DNA of 64,000 nt. It comes from DATGKG01 sp963851325 (GTDB taxonomy: Bacteria; Desulfobacterota; Binatia; Binatales; Binataceae). Both the position numbers and the translations under genes were made by a program. The stretch covers positions 3,782,001-3,846,000 of the forward strand of contig CAWKOR010000001.1 in assembly GCA_963851325.1 (NCBI GenBank), read 5' to 3'. The notes beneath the pieces were generated by a model, which did not search any database, was not told the DNA's origin, and was given only the letters and a program-made list of their open reading frames with translations. Below, piece by piece: positions 8,877 to 17,447 of the stretch; the stretch's first letter is position 1, and every line of letters starts with the position of its first letter.

Positions 8877-9469
8877 TATTCCATGAGGCGGCGGAGGGTT
8901 TCAGGATCGACGCCGTTGGTCGTGGGGGTGAAACGAAGCAACTCCGCCTCCGACGCGCCCGCGTGATACTGGCGTGCGATCTCGTCAGGATTGAGCGCTG
9001 CACCCATCAAATTTTTGCCCAGCTCGTTGCGCATCCACTCGTGCCATTCGGATTTGGGAACGCTGTCGATCGACAATTCAACCCCGTTGTTGTCGGGATC
9101 GCGATAGTAAAGCGACATCGTGATTCCATGATGCATCGCGCCCTGCGGCACTATGCCGGCTGCCTTCAAACGTTCGTAGCTCGCGATCCAATCGCCGATG
9201 CTCGGATAGAAAAACGCCATGTGATCGAGGCCGGAGCTATGTTTCGGTTTCTCGATGGTACCGGGGATCGCGAACAACGCGATGCGATGGTGCTCGTCGT
9301 CATGCGTCAGGAACGCCGCGAACTCGTTCTGGAACAGGACCTGCGCATTCAGCACTGTCTTGTACCACTCGATCATTTCCTTGAGGCGCGTGGTGCGAAG
9401 AACGACATGCGAGAGCCTCGGAGGTTTGATTGTCTGATCGGCTCTAATCCTTGTTGATTCCGCGCCCAT
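8876..9469 (-). CDS. VOC superfamily metalloprotein (extradiol dioxygenase/glyoxalase-like)
   Basis: 197 residues. Two beta-alpha-beta-beta-beta modules carry a complete putative metal triad: H21 (RLSHVVLRTT), H83 (GLDHMAFFY) and E131 (NNGVELSID). This arrangement matches type I extradiol dioxygenases (such as BphC and catechol 2,3-dioxygenase) better than resistance proteins. The C-terminal tail of about 60 residues is unusual. The ATG is preceded by GGGAGG at 7-nt spacing. It is coupled by a 1-nt overlap to the PhyH-family gene. Substrate unknown; an aromatic or catecholic compound is possible. Confidence 0.83.
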   Translation of the reverse strand: MGAESTRIRADQTIKPPRLSHVVLRTTRLKEMIEWYKTVLNAQVLFQNEFAAFLTHDDEHHRIALFAIPGTIEKPKHSSGLDHMAFFYPSIGDWIASYERLKAAGIVPQGAMHHGITMSLYYRDPDNNGVELSIDSVPKSEWHEWMRNELGKNLMGAALNPDEIARQYHAGASEAELLRFTPTTNGVDPETLRRLME

Positions 9470-9550
9470 ACCGGATCCTCCCGGGATTACGAAATCGCCT
9501 TCGAACCTGGACGATAGCTGCGATGAAACGCTTCGCGCAATGACGAACAG

Positions 9551-10531
9551 CTACTCGATCTTCGCGATCGCTTCCTGCGAAACTTCCCACAACTTCATCG
9601 CGTGATCGGCATCCAGGGCATACGGCATCACGCCCGAGAACGGATTCTCGCTGGTCCATGGCCTCGCGATGCCGCAATCTTCCAGGTAGTGCCCGCCGTT
9701 GCCTTCCAGTTCCGGCGCGACCGCGGCATAGATCGAAGTTGCCGCGCCCTGTTCGGGAGTCTTGAAGCGCGGGTTGATGTTGCCCGCTTCGTCGATCCAA
9801 CCCATCGCGAGTTGCTCTTCGCGCGGAACGAATTTCTGCAGACCGCTCATGATGCCGCCCGGATGCACCGCGTTTGCGATGATGCCGTCGCCGGCCCATC
9901 GCTGGGTGACGCCGACCGCGAACAGCGCATTGGCAGTCTTGGATTGTCCGTAGGCCGACCAGCGCTCGTATTCGCGCGCGCGGAAATTCAGATCATCGAA
10001 GATCACATCCGATCGACGATGTCCAATCGAGGTAAGCTCGACCACGCGCGCCTTGCGTGCCGCCTTCAGCGCGGGCAACAACCCGACCGTGAGTGCAAAA
10101 TGACCGATGTGGTTGGTCCCGAACTGCGATTCGAAGCCATCCTCGGTATAGGCGAGAGGTGTAGCCATGATGCCGGCATTGTTGATCAGCAGATGCAGCG
10201 GGCGTCCGGTGGCGAGGAACTGCGCGACGAATGCGCGCACCGATTTGAGCGAGCCCAGATTCAGCATTGCGAATTCGATCGCATCCTTGCCGGTGTCCTG
10301 GCGCAATGTTGCGGCGACCGACTCGCCTTTGGCGCGATCGCGGGTGGCAATGACGACGCGGGCGCCCGCGGTAGCGAGTGCGCGAACAGTCTCAATACCG
10401 ATGCCCGAGGCGCCGCCGGTCACGATGGCCTCGCGATCGCGGAGATCGTGGCCCGCGATGACTTCGCGCGCGGTTGAACGGGCGCCGAATTTCGAAGCCG
10501 AAGGATCCTGTCCAGATGATTTGTCGCTCAT
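9551..10531 (-). CDS. Short-chain dehydrogenase/reductase (retinol dehydrogenase-like)
   Basis: 326 residues from the chosen ATG. Rossmann motif TGGASGIG is at 38-45, NNAGIMATP follows, and the catalytic YxxxK is in SAYGQSKTANALF. The long C-terminal region after the Rossmann core resembles eukaryote-like retinol dehydrogenase/WWOX-type SDRs. The start has AAGGAG very close to the ATG (1-nt gap), so an upstream start (the frame stays open to 10672) is possible. It is on the same strand as, and upstream of, the VOC/PhyH pair with an 81-nt gap, so it may be part of one catabolic transcript. Substrate unknown. Confidence 0.85.
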   Translation of the reverse strand: MSDKSSGQDPSASKFGARSTAREVIAGHDLRDREAIVTGGASGIGIETVRALATAGARVVIATRDRAKGESVAATLRQDTGKDAIEFAMLNLGSLKSVRAFVAQFLATGRPLHLLINNAGIMATPLAYTEDGFESQFGTNHIGHFALTVGLLPALKAARKARVVELTSIGHRRSDVIFDDLNFRAREYERWSAYGQSKTANALFAVGVTQRWAGDGIIANAVHPGGIMSGLQKFVPREEQLAMGWIDEAGNINPRFKTPEQGAATSIYAAVAPELEGNGGHYLEDCGIARPWTSENPFSGVMPYALDADHAMKLWEVSQEAIAKIE

Positions 10532-10785
10532 GCTCCTTGGTATATCGTCCGCGCTCGTTCCATGCGACTGTCCCGTCGGTTGAAGGGCAGCCTCCAGCGC
10601 GAATGTTGCGGTCAACGTTCCATTGACATTGGCCATCCCCGGGGGTGAAACGGCTATGAAGCTGTGGAGCAAACGACATTGTTCTCTGCTTTCTGTTGGT
10701 CTAGTACTATCGGCTAGCTTGACCGGGAAGGGACCTCGGATAGCGATCGCCGGTTTCCGCGACCAGGCATGAAGGGGAGGATGCT

Positions 10786-11508
10786 ATGAATAAGAGACTC
10801 GCTCGCACACTGTGTGCGTTGTTGACGATTGCGTTGTCAGCTTGTGCTTCCGCCAAAGTTGCGGATCAAACAGACAGCGCTCCAGCACCCACGGCTACGC
10901 GGCCAAATCAAATCGTGGTCTATCCATTTGCCTCCAATCCCAATGAAGTAACGCTCAATCAAAGTATCGTTCAGCGAGCGTATCGAAACGTCTCGGGAGA
11001 GAACCAGACCGCATCGCAACAGAAGATCGCCACCGACACCGCCTCGAGTCTTTGCCAAAGCGTAGTCACCAATCTGATCGCCAAAGGCTACAAAGCCGTA
11101 TGCCTCAAGCGCGGAGAGCCCATCGCGGATAACAACACGCTGGTCGTCGACGGTGAATTTACCGACCTGAGCGAGGGCAACCGCCTAAGGCGCCTGGTGA
11201 TCGGATTCGGTGCGGGCGCATCGGCCTTGGACAGCACCGTCCACGTTTACCAACATACCGGTTCGGGAAGTCAGCAGCTGATCGATTTCAACACTCATGC
11301 GGACAGCGGCAAGATGCCCGGCGCGGCTGTGATGGGTCCCGCTGGTGTAGCCGCGGGCGGCGGTGCCGCCGTGGTGGCAGGAACCAATGTCGCGATGGGT
11401 GGCGCCAAGAGCTATACCTCGACCACCGGCTATCTCGCTGACAAGACTGCTACACAGATCACGGACGTAATCACCCAATACTATGCGCAGCACGGGTGGT
11501 CGTCGTAG
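10786..11508 (+). CDS. DUF4410-type lipoprotein
   Basis: 240 residues. A lipoprotein signal (LLTIALSAC, cysteine at about 20) is followed by IVVYPFASNPNEV, a 'cytosol-like' ASSLCQSVVTNLIAKGYKAV segment, DGEFTDLSEGNRLRRLVIGFGAGAS and a glycine-rich GPAGVAAGGGAAVVAG run. This pattern (PF14366-like DUF4410) occurs in envelope lipoproteins of unknown function. Strong GGGGAGG Shine-Dalgarno 5 nt before the ATG. Stands alone, with its 3' end 12 nt from the convergent XRE gene. Confidence 0.75.
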   Translation: MNKRLARTLCALLTIALSACASAKVADQTDSAPAPTATRPNQIVVYPFASNPNEVTLNQSIVQRAYRNVSGENQTASQQKIATDTASSLCQSVVTNLIAKGYKAVCLKRGEPIADNNTLVVDGEFTDLSEGNRLRRLVIGFGAGASALDSTVHVYQHTGSGSQQLIDFNTHADSGKMPGAAVMGPAGVAAGGGAAVVAGTNVAMGGAKSYTSTTGYLADKTATQITDVITQYYAQHGWSS

Positions 11509-11520
11509 GGGAGCCTTAAC

Positions 11521-12399
11521 TCATCCGGCCAGAGGCTTGAGGTTCCTCCTCACTTGCTCTTCATAAGTCTCCAGCACCGATAGCGTCTCGTTGTCCGCCG
11601 GATAGAACACCTCGACGTGCAACTCCTGCAGGGTCACGTCATGCGGAGTTGCAACCGTAGTCACGGTGCTGAACATGCGCGCGATCTTGCCCTGCAGGTT
11701 CAGCTCCATGGGCAGAATCAAATCATGCGGCGCCTCCAGGTCGGGTTCGCGCCAACGTGGCGGGATGCCGGGGTAGGCCAGTATTTCGGTGATCAGTCTT
11801 CGCAGTTCGTCGTCGCGCGCCCACGCCAATCTTCGGTAGGCTTCGTTCAGGAGCGATTTCGCGATCGCCTCCCAATTCACGATGATCTTGCGAAAGCCAT
11901 TGGGATCAAAAATGAGATGCAGCACGTTGAGGCGAGGCGCCTTCGATACGGTCAGCGGCGTCAGCCCTGCCGGCTCTTTTCCTGAGACCATCGTGAGAAA
12001 ACGAACGAACGCCGCATTCGCCATCACGATGTTCCAGTGACGATCGTGGGCCAGCGCGCTGCGAGGCTCGTTGGATTTGAGAATCACCTCGACCGCGGCG
12101 CGCACCTGCGTCATGCGAGGATCATCCAGGCTGGTTTCGCCGTACACCGGCGCGTAGCCCGCCGCCAGCAGCAGGAAGTTCCGTTCGCGCAGGGGGATGT
12201 CGAGCACGTTGGAGAGCATCAGCAGCATTTCCCGGCTCGGTTCCGCCCGCCCGGTTTCGAGGAAGCTGATGTGACGCGCCGAGACTTCGGCATCGAGCGC
12301 GAGGTCAAGCTGGCTGAGGTGCCGCGCCTCGCGCCATCGGCGCAGCAGTGGTCCGACGCCGCTCGGTTCAACCGCGGTTCCATTGCGATGAATGTCCAT
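11521..12399 (-). CDS. XRE-family regulator with MmyB-like ligand-binding domain
   Basis: 292 residues. An N-terminal Cro/C1 helix-turn-helix (about 15-70: LLRRWREARHLSQLDLALDAEVSARHISFLETGRAEPS) is joined to the MmyB-like C-terminal domain (about 110-275: RHWNIVMANAAFVRFL, RLLNVLHLIFDPNG-type motifs). This family binds fatty-acid-like or other small ligands and typically controls neighbouring enzymes. A perfect 17-bp palindrome lies 36-52 nt upstream of its start, and a near-copy lies upstream of the NTF2-like pair, so autoregulation and control of those genes is likely (inference from sequence). Confidence 0.92.
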   Translation of the reverse strand: MDIHRNGTAVEPSGVGPLLRRWREARHLSQLDLALDAEVSARHISFLETGRAEPSREMLLMLSNVLDIPLRERNFLLLAAGYAPVYGETSLDDPRMTQVRAAVEVILKSNEPRSALAHDRHWNIVMANAAFVRFLTMVSGKEPAGLTPLTVSKAPRLNVLHLIFDPNGFRKIIVNWEAIAKSLLNEAYRRLAWARDDELRRLITEILAYPGIPPRWREPDLEAPHDLILPMELNLQGKIARMFSTVTTVATPHDVTLQELHVEVFYPADNETLSVLETYEEQVRRNLKPLAG

Positions 12400-12434
12400 A
12401 CCTCTATCCTTAACAGCGCCGCGCGCGCTGGGCG

Positions 12435-12451
12435 ATTACCTGCGAGGTAAT
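12435..12451. promoter_or_regulatory. 17-bp palindromic operator, copy 1 (upstream of XRE gene)
   Basis: ATTACCTGCGAGGTAAT is a perfect inverted repeat with a 3-nt centre. It is located in the 62-nt gap between the end of the NTF2-like gene at 12462 and the XRE start at 12399. The TGGTCG that follows is shared with copy 2 at 13343-13359. Confidence 0.7.
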
Positions 12452-12461
12452 GGTCGTCCGG

Positions 12462-12818
12462 CTAGTTGCCTTTGACGTAGCCCATCGCATTGATGATGAG
12501 GCCGTCGCGGACCTGCATCAGGTTGACCCCGCGCACCGAGTTCGCCTCACCCTCGCCCCAGCAGAAGCGCCATCGGATGATCGCGCGATCGCCGGCGACG
12601 ACTACATCTTCGAGGTTGAAATGGGTGCCCGTCGCGGTCGCGATTCCGGTCCATAGCGCGACGCACGCATCGCGCCCGACGTGCCGCGATCCATTCGGCG
12701 CCGGCGTAGTGTTTTCGACCACGCAGTCTTCGGCAACCAGCTCGGGCAATGGCGAGGGATCGTGCTTTTGAAAAACGTCATTGAACCGGCGCATCACTTC
12801 GGTGGTTTCTATGCTCAT
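12462..12818 (-). CDS. NTF2-like (SnoaL/DUF4440-type) protein
   Basis: 118 residues, one cone-shaped NTF2 fold: an N-terminal helix (TTEVMRRFNDVFQKHD), LPELVAEDCVVENTTPAPNG, then FNLEDVVVAGDRAIIRWRFCW. Such proteins act as small hydrolases, isomerases or ligand-binding proteins; no catalytic residues can be assigned confidently. It lies 74 nt downstream of a second NTF2-like gene and just upstream of the XRE regulator, all on the minus strand. The sequence just past its stop holds the palindromic operator. Confidence 0.83.
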   Translation of the reverse strand: MSIETTEVMRRFNDVFQKHDPSPLPELVAEDCVVENTTPAPNGSRHVGRDACVALWTGIATATGTHFNLEDVVVAGDRAIIRWRFCWGEGEANSVRGVNLMQVRDGLIINAMGYVKGN

Positions 12819-12892
12819 GATTCGATCCTTTACGGAGAGTTGGTTTTCCGATGAGGCGCGATCGCTCGTACCTCATCGGCCGGGTTGGCGAA

Positions 12893-13276
12893 CTACTTCT
12901 GCGGCGGTGCGGCGGGCGCTTCGTCGACGAAACCGGTGACGGCTTTCAGACGGCCGTCGGCGGACAACACGCCGAAGTCAGTGCCTACGAAATGTAGCGG
13001 CGCGTCCTTGGTGCCGCCGGCCTCCCACTGGAAGCGCACGCGATCGTTGTAGGCATCGACGCCGTCCTTGAGCCGAAACTGGTAGGCGTCGTTGAAGCGC
13101 TCGTGCACCGTCGCAATCATCGCGCTGATACCCTCATGGCCGTCACCGGTGCGATGTGGGTCGGTGTAGTTGGCGTCCTCGGTCCACGCCTTCGCGATGA
13201 TGGAGCGTCGCTTCGCGGCGTCCCGTTCGTTCCATGCGGCGATGTAGCGCTCGACGGTCTCTTTGGCATTGCTCAT
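12893..13276 (-). CDS. NTF2-like (SnoaL-type) protein
   Basis: 127 residues. Opening ETVERYIAAWNERDAAKRRSIIAKAWTEDANYTDPH is typical of polyketide-cyclase-like SnoaL/nuclear transport factor 2 folds, followed by HEGISAMIATVHERF and VRFQWEAGG strands. First gene of the minus-strand NTF2-NTF2-XRE set. The palindromic operator copy 2 is 67-83 nt upstream of its start, which suggests control by the XRE regulator. Substrate unknown. Confidence 0.83.
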   Translation of the reverse strand: MSNAKETVERYIAAWNERDAAKRRSIIAKAWTEDANYTDPHRTGDGHEGISAMIATVHERFNDAYQFRLKDGVDAYNDRVRFQWEAGGTKDAPLHFVGTDFGVLSADGRLKAVTGFVDEAPAAPPQK

Positions 13277-13342
13277 GACACGACTCCTTTTGTTGGTGCG
13301 ATGTGCATGCGCATCATTTGCGCACGCAGGGGAGTCGCATCA

Positions 13343-13359
13343 ATTACGTGCGAGGTTAT
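13343..13359. promoter_or_regulatory. 17-bp operator, copy 2 (upstream of NTF2-like pair)
   Basis: ATTACGTGCGAGGTTAT matches copy 1 at 15 of 17 positions, and both copies are followed by GGTCG (an extended 22-nt match with two differences). It sits in the promoter region of the NTF2-like gene starting at 13276. Confidence 0.65.
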
Positions 13360-13374
13360 GGTCGCGACAGCGGC

Positions 13375-13809
13375 TTAGAAGAGCGGAGTTTTGACCAGCG
13401 CGGCGATGTTGGCGCCGAGCCTGGTGAAGTCTTTTGGATTCCATGTGTAGAGCGTCCGGGCGCGCGCTTTAATAGCGCAATGGCCGAGCCCCGCATCATA
13501 GATCGCGCGACCCGCAATTCCTGCGGCTGCCGAGGATTCGAGAGCCTTCCAATATTCGCGCTCGTCGAGGCTCACAATCGTCAGGCGCTCACGCACATCG
13601 CCGATAAATAGCATCGCCTGATCGCAGCTGACGCGATCCCCGCCGGTCCGGCCGGTAAGCGAGCAATAAATCTCCGCCATACTGTGAGCGCCGCAGCTCG
13701 CCTCGTTCTTGCGAAAGCGCAGGAAGGTTTCGAGGCTCGAGTCGTGAAATTGATGATTGGCGTAAAATACCGCGATCAACACCGAGGTATCGGGTCCACA
13801 GCCCCGCAA
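13375..13809 (-). CDS. PIN-domain protein (VapC-like), no partner antitoxin seen
   Basis: 144 residues. Acidic PIN residues appear in order: D7 (PDTSVLI), E in SMAEIYCSL, D in AIYDAGLGHCA and D in TWNPKDF, so the nuclease site looks complete. The first plausible codon is TTG at 13807-13809, 22 nt after the metH stop, with no clear Shine-Dalgarno, so it may rely on metH translation. VapC toxins usually sit directly downstream of a small antitoxin; here metH occupies that position. It may be a solitary PIN protein or the remnant of a toxin-antitoxin pair. Confidence 0.78.
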   Translation of the reverse strand: MRGCGPDTSVLIAVFYANHQFHDSSLETFLRFRKNEASCGAHSMAEIYCSLTGRTGGDRVSCDQAMLFIGDVRERLTIVSLDEREYWKALESSAAAGIAGRAIYDAGLGHCAIKARARTLYTWNPKDFTRLGANIAALVKTPLF

Positions 13810-13831
13810 AAGGATGAGCCAAGCTTGCCGC

Positions 13832-16800
13832 TTAGCCGGCGGCGGCTTCCTTCGGGGGCGTGGCGAGCTCGCGCTCCAGGCGCTCGATGTCCGCGGGTGA
13901 CAAGCTGAAGTATTTTGCGTCCGGATGATGGATCACGATCGCGCTGACCGATGCCTCGGGATCCATCATGTAGCCCTCGGTCAGGCGCACATCGACGCTC
14001 TGCTTCTCGACCTCGAGGAGGCGGAAAATCTGCTCCTGATCTTCCATCCGCGGACATGCAGGGTATCCCGGCGAGAAGCGCTTGCCGTGATAATGCGCCT
14101 GGTAGAGATCCTTCTTCGTGGTTCCAGCCACGTCACCGATACCCCACATCGTGCGGATTTTCTCGTGCAGCAGTTCCGCGAATGCCTCGGCGCCTTCGAG
14201 CCCAAGCACCTGCAGAATGTGCGAGCGCAAGTAGTCGCCCTTGTTCTTCCATTCCTCGGCCAGCGCGCGAATGCCGGTTCCGATCGTGGTGATGAAGAAG
14301 TTCACGTAGTCGAGGCGTCCCGAATCGCGCGGCGCGAGGTAGTCCGCGAGGGAAAGGCCCGGCGCATCGGTCTGGCGACCGAAGATGAAAGTCTCCAGTA
14401 CGGTCTTGCCGTCGGGGCTGAGGATCATCACGGTGCGATCGCCGTCGGTCTGCGCGGGGAAAAATTTGTAAATCGCGTTGGCGCTGATGTCGCGCCGAGC
14501 GATCATCAGATGCGCGACTTCCTCCACCGCATCGCTCAGTTCGCGAGCTTTCGCATCGCCAGTGGCGAGCGCTTCCTCGAAATTCTTGAAGCCGAGATGT
14601 TTCGCATACAGCGACTTGGGATTGATGTAATCGAAGATCTCGCCGAGGTCGTAGTCGCGCAACACATGAAGCTTCAAGTCGGGAGGCCGCGGAATCTCGA
14701 TATCGTGGCGCACGCTGGCGCGCACTATCGGCTTGGCCGGCGCGTCGACCACCTTCGAAGCGTTTGCCTGCAGGCGCTGCGTCTCCTCTTCGAGGCGAAT
14801 GGTCAGCGACTTGCGCGCCTCGCGATCCATGATCTGATTCGCGAGGTCGAGCCCGTTCATCGCGTCGTTGGCGTATGCGACCAGTCCTTCGTACTCGGGC
14901 GCAATCCTGATGCGCGTGAAACGATTGCTCAGCGCCGCGCCGCCGACCAGGATCGGGCAAGCGATGTCTGCGGTCTTCAAATCCTGCGCCGTGATCACCA
15001 TCATCTGCGCCGATTTGACCAGCAGCCCTGACAGCCCGATCGCATCAGGGCGATGCTCGCGGTAGGCCTTGATCAGTTCCTCGGGTGGCACCTTGATGCC
15101 GAGGTTGACGACGTTGTAGCCGTTGTTGCCGAGAATAATCTCGACCAGATTTTTTCCGATGTCGTGGACGTCGCCCTTAACCGTCGCCAGGATGATTTTG
15201 CCCTTGCTGACGTTCTCGGTCTTGGTCATGTGCGGTTCGAGATGCGCGACGGCGGCCTTCATCGCTTCGGCCGATTGCAACACCTCGGCGACGATCATCT
15301 GATTCGCGTTGAACAGCCGCCCCACCTCGTCCATCCCCTTCATCAACGGGCCGTTGATGATCTCCAGCGGGCCGCGCGCGGTGAGCGCCTCGTTCAAATC
15401 CTCGAACAGGCCGTCCTTGGAACCCTCCAAAATGTAGAGCGCGAGGCGTTCGTCAAGCGGCATCGAGCGGCGATCCTCGACGGTCTGTTTGGCCTTGCGC
15501 TCGCGGAAGTGCGCCGCGAATGCCGCGATCGGATCCGCGCCGCGCCACCAGATGAGATCCTCGGCGAGCTTGCGCTCCTCCTCCGGAATCGATGGGTAGC
15601 GCTCGAGCTTTTCGGAGTTGACGATCGCGAGGTCGAGCCCAGCCTGCACGCAATGGTACAGCATCACCGAGTTGAGCACCTCGCGGCCGGCCTCGGGCAG
15701 CCCGAACGAAACGTTGGAGATGCCCAGCACAGTTTTGCAGTCCGGCAGCGCTTCCTTGATGAGCCGGATGCCCTCGATCGTCTCGACGCCCGAGCCGATG
15801 TAATTTTTGTCGCCGGTGCCGACCGGAAACACCAGCGGATCGAAGATAATGTCCTCCGGCTCGACGCCGTACTTTTCCGTGAGCATTTGAAACGAACGTT
15901 GCGCGACTTGCAGTTTGCGCTCGCGCGTGACCGCCTGCGCCTGCTGCTTGTCCTCGTCGATGCAGCCGACCACCAGCGCCGCGCCGAAGCGTCGCGCCAG
16001 CGGCACCACTTTCTTGAAGCGCTCCTCGCCATCTTCGAGGTTGATCGAATTGATGATCGCCTTGCCCTGCGAACGCTTGAGCGATTCCTCGATGACGGCG
16101 GCGTCGGTCGAATCGATCATCAGCGGAACTTTGATTTTCTTGACCAGGATGTCGAGGAAGGTGGTGATGTCCGCCATCTCGTTGCGATCGGGGTCTTGCA
16201 GGTTGACGTCGACCACATGCGCGCCCTTGCGCACCTGCAGCCGTCCGATTTCCGAAGCTTCCTCGAACTTGCCTTGCGCGATCAGGCGTTTGAACTTGCG
16301 GCTGCCCAACACGTTGGTGCGCTCGCCGACGATCACCGGACGTGTATCGTTGTCGATCACCAGCGTCTCGATTCCCGAGACGACCGAGCGGCGCAGCGTC
16401 GAGGGGACGCGAGGCTTCTTGCCCGCGGCCGCATCGACGAGCAGCTTGATGTGTTCCGGAGTGGTCCCGCAACATCCACCGACCAGGTTCACCCATCCGT
16501 TGTCGATGAAGCGCGCGATTTTGCCCGCGAACATCTCGGGCGTCTCATTATATCTCCCGTCCTCGTCGGGCAGACCGGCATTGGGAACGCATGAGACGTC
16601 GAAGCGGCTTATCTCCGAAAGCGTGCGGAGGTGGTCGGTCATAAAGTCCGGACCGGTGGCGCAGTTGAGGCCCATCCATAGGAGGTCGCGGTTTGCAAGC
16701 GACACGTAAAACGCCTCGATGTCCTGGCCCGCGAGCAGCGTGCCCATCGTCTCGATAGTTCCCTGCACCGAGACCGCAACCGGCGCGCCGGTCTTCCGGA

Positions 16801-17356
16801 CCGCGCGCTCGATGCCGGTCAGCACCGCCTTGACGTTGATGGTGTCCTGGACCGTTTCGACCAGCAGGACATCTACGCCACCCTCGATGAGGCCGAGCGC
16901 CTGTTCCTCGTATGCATCCGCGACCTGATCGAAGGTGATGCCTCCGGTGACCGAGATGGTCTTGGTGCCGGGGCCCATCGAGCCGATGACGAAGCGCGGT
17001 TTGTCCGGAGTGCTGAAAGCGTCGGCTTCGAGGCGGGCCAGCTCGGCGGCGCGACGATTGATTAGACCGGTTTGGTCCGCCAGACCGTATTCGCCCAGAA
17101 CGTAAGGGATTGCGCCGAAGGTCGCGGTTTCGATAAGGTCCGCGCCGACTTCCAGGAAGCTGCGATGCATCTGGCGGATAGCGTCGGGACGGGTGAGCAC
17201 GACGTGTTCGTTGCAACCCTCGTACTGTGGGCCGCCAAAATCTTCGGGTCCGAAGTTGAGCCCTTGAATGTAGGTGCCGAACGCACCGTCGATCACCAGG
17301 ATACGGTTCGCCAGCAGCTCGCGAAGGAGCTTTATTCGCGACGAGTCAGTTAGCAT
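13832..17356 (-). CDS. metH: Cobalamin-dependent methionine synthase
   Basis: 1174 residues, close to the 1227 of E. coli MetH, with all four modules. Homocysteine domain (about 10-320): zinc cysteines in FDVSCVPNAG and VGGCCGTTPEH. Pterin-binding domain (about 345-620): VGERTNVLGSRKFK. Cobalamin cap and Rossmann domain (about 640-880): cobalt-ligand motif DVHDIGKNLVEIIL. SAM-dependent activation domain (about 900-1165): YFITTIG-like core and RFSPGYPACPRMED. It transfers methyl from methyl-tetrahydrofolate to homocysteine in the cytosol. The ATG with GAGG upstream is preferred; a TTG is one codon earlier. No cobalamin riboswitch fits in the 91-nt upstream gap. Confidence 0.98.
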   Translation of the reverse strand: MLTDSSRIKLLRELLANRILVIDGAFGTYIQGLNFGPEDFGGPQYEGCNEHVVLTRPDAIRQMHRSFLEVGADLIETATFGAIPYVLGEYGLADQTGLINRRAAELARLEADAFSTPDKPRFVIGSMGPGTKTISVTGGITFDQVADAYEEQALGLIEGGVDVLLVETVQDTINVKAVLTGIERAVRKTGAPVAVSVQGTIETMGTLLAGQDIEAFYVSLANRDLLWMGLNCATGPDFMTDHLRTLSEISRFDVSCVPNAGLPDEDGRYNETPEMFAGKIARFIDNGWVNLVGGCCGTTPEHIKLLVDAAAGKKPRVPSTLRRSVVSGIETLVIDNDTRPVIVGERTNVLGSRKFKRLIAQGKFEEASEIGRLQVRKGAHVVDVNLQDPDRNEMADITTFLDILVKKIKVPLMIDSTDAAVIEESLKRSQGKAIINSINLEDGEERFKKVVPLARRFGAALVVGCIDEDKQQAQAVTRERKLQVAQRSFQMLTEKYGVEPEDIIFDPLVFPVGTGDKNYIGSGVETIEGIRLIKEALPDCKTVLGISNVSFGLPEAGREVLNSVMLYHCVQAGLDLAIVNSEKLERYPSIPEEERKLAEDLIWWRGADPIAAFAAHFRERKAKQTVEDRRSMPLDERLALYILEGSKDGLFEDLNEALTARGPLEIINGPLMKGMDEVGRLFNANQMIVAEVLQSAEAMKAAVAHLEPHMTKTENVSKGKIILATVKGDVHDIGKNLVEIILGNNGYNVVNLGIKVPPEELIKAYREHRPDAIGLSGLLVKSAQMMVITAQDLKTADIACPILVGGAALSNRFTRIRIAPEYEGLVAYANDAMNGLDLANQIMDREARKSLTIRLEEETQRLQANASKVVDAPAKPIVRASVRHDIEIPRPPDLKLHVLRDYDLGEIFDYINPKSLYAKHLGFKNFEEALATGDAKARELSDAVEEVAHLMIARRDISANAIYKFFPAQTDGDRTVMILSPDGKTVLETFIFGRQTDAPGLSLADYLAPRDSGRLDYVNFFITTIGTGIRALAEEWKNKGDYLRSHILQVLGLEGAEAFAELLHEKIRTMWGIGDVAGTTKKDLYQAHYHGKRFSPGYPACPRMEDQEQIFRLLEVEKQSVDVRLTEGYMMDPEASVSAIVIHHPDAKYFSLSPADIERLERELATPPKEAAAG

Positions 17357-17447
17357 CAAAGCCTCAGAATCTGTTAAGACGAACCTGAAAGTTTAACCCA
17401 GTGACGCAGCGCTCGCAATTTACCCAGTCCATAGACCGAAACCCACG

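Noticed and set aside
15053..16594. A 513-codon open frame antisense to metH
   Set aside because: It lies wholly inside a complete, strongly conserved metH and is a typical GC-rich shadow frame with no ribosome site.
17357..17447. A cobalamin riboswitch upstream of metH
   Set aside because: Only 91 nt are available, shared with a divergent gene, and I see no B12-box-like conserved sequence.
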